A stretch of DNA of 6,478 bases from Anaerolineaceae bacterium (GTDB taxonomy: Bacteria > Chloroflexota > Anaerolineae > 4572-78): positions 1 through 6,478 of the forward strand of contig JANTHQ010000111.1 of assembly GCA_024762375.1 (NCBI GenBank), written 5' to 3'. Both the position numbers and the translations under genes were made by a program. This document shows, in pieces, positions 5,868 to 6,478 of this stretch. Under the pieces are notes generated by a model. It had not been told where the DNA came from. It saw only the letters and a list, made by a program, of their open reading frames with translations, and made no database searches. Position 1 is the first letter of the stretch. Each line of letters opens with the position of its first letter.

Positions 5868-6478
5868 GGGTTTGGGTGCTGTAGGTGCTTTCGAAAATCT
5901 TGTCGGCGTTGGCGGCCTCAAATCCCTCCCGCCGGTGCGCCCGCGTGAGGGCGTTTTGGGGCAAATGCTGAAATTCGGGTAATGGCCGCCGCTCGGCGAA
6001 CTCCACGTATGACCCCGAAATGCGTTTGACCACCGTTCCCCCCGCTCCATCAGCAAATTCCGCGTCCACCATTTCGGCGACGGTGGAACTTTGAATCAAC
6101 AAGCCGTCGGCACTGGTTTTGGCTTTTCCCCCTGCGTCATTCAATTGAAATCCATGTTTTTCCAAAAAGCGGTTAAAATCGGCAATTGTGTTGTATCCCG
6201 GTGGTAAATTATGCACGCTGATGGTAAAATGATTGAGGTAGTAACGATTGTAAATTACCCATGCGGCATATTCGCTTTCGGCTGCCAATTGCTGATAGTC
6301 GTCCCAGGTGGGAGTTCGCCATAACGATTGGTGCAAAAAAGCATCCACTGCCGTGCCATCGTCCAAATTCAGCGCATCCACCGGGTCTGACGTGACGGTA
6401 TCGGTGTATGACCGAATAATTTGCTGTGTTGCGGGCGATAAATCGCCGACACGCAATTCGCTGATGAAAATGCGCGGA
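5848..6478 (-). CDS. DUF1338 family protein (2-oxoadipate dioxygenase/decarboxylase-like), N-terminus cut by window edge
   Basis: The C-terminal 209 residues are visible; the frame is open to the right edge and the residues there (RIFISELRVGDLS) read as mid-protein, so an internal TTG at 6456 is probably not the start. The sequence has hallmarks of DUF1338: NHFTISVH, IADFNRFLEKHGF, LIQSSTVAEMVDAEFADG, SYVEFAER, and the ending RREGFEAANADKIFESTY. The family includes HglS (YdcJ) of Pseudomonas putida, an Fe(II) enzyme of the vicinal oxygen chelate fold that turns 2-oxoadipate into D-2-hydroxyglutarate in lysine breakdown. HglS binds metal through two histidines and one glutamate. By analogy His83 (NHFT) and Glu159 (YVEF), counted from the edge, are candidates for the second and third ligands; the first lies outside the window. 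Family assignment is strong, but the substrate is uncertain because many shorter members are uncharacterised. The gene ends inside the shared terminator hairpin. Confidence 0.88.
   Translation of the reverse strand, partial: PRIFISELRVGDLSPATQQIIRSYTDTVTSDPVDALNLDDGTAVDAFLHQSLWRTPTWDDYQQLAAESEYAAWVIYNRYYLNHFTISVHNLPPGYNTIADFNRFLEKHGFQLNDAGGKAKTSADGLLIQSSTVAEMVDAEFADGAGGTVVKRISGSYVEFAERRPLPEFQHLPQNALTRAHRREGFEAANADKIFESTYSTQTQKRTDH

Noticed and set aside
6454..6456. TTG as the start codon of the DUF1338 gene
   Set aside because: The frame is open upstream to the window edge with family-like residues, and the usual N-terminal part with the first metal ligand would be missing. The gene more likely continues beyond the edge.

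Overview
The window holds five protein-coding genes and short intergenic regions. I see no RNA genes, insertion sequences, CRISPR arrays or attachment sites. The gene set suggests a free-living bacterium, most likely a Chloroflexota member of the Anaerolineae type. The hints are a bacillopeptidase F-like secreted protease with carboxypeptidase-regulatory-like repeats, a histidine kinase with a seven-helix N-terminal region, and a DUF1338 protein. This assignment is an inference from gene style, not from a marker gene.

Left part (1-1982, minus strand): a secreted subtilisin-family (S8) serine protease. It runs off the left edge, so its C-terminus is missing. It has a signal peptide, a propeptide, a complete Asp/His/Ser triad, two beta-sandwich repeats, and the first residues of a further domain. 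A 78-base divergent intergenic region separates it from the next gene.

Middle part (2061-3916, plus strand): a two-gene unit encoding an aldo/keto reductase and an atypical short-chain dehydrogenase of the NmrA-like NAD(P)H-binding group. Each has a clear Shine-Dalgarno sequence and they lie 11 bases apart. They are probably cotranscribed and look like a small redox or carbonyl-reduction pair of unknown substrate.

Right part: a membrane sensor histidine kinase (3992-5809, plus strand) with a recognisable promoter of its own and no response regulator in the window. It converges on a DUF1338 protein (5848-6478, minus strand) that is cut by the right edge. The family includes the iron-dependent 2-oxoadipate dioxygenase/decarboxylase HglS. 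A perfect 8-bp GC-rich hairpin with T-tracts on both strands serves as a shared terminator, and the stop codon of the DUF1338 gene lies in its loop.

The genes do not form one obvious pathway. The layout is two divergent units on the left and two convergent ones on the right. I found nothing that I can defend as a new biological system. The points most worth following are the protease C-terminus, the kinase's missing partner, and the substrate of the DUF1338 protein.
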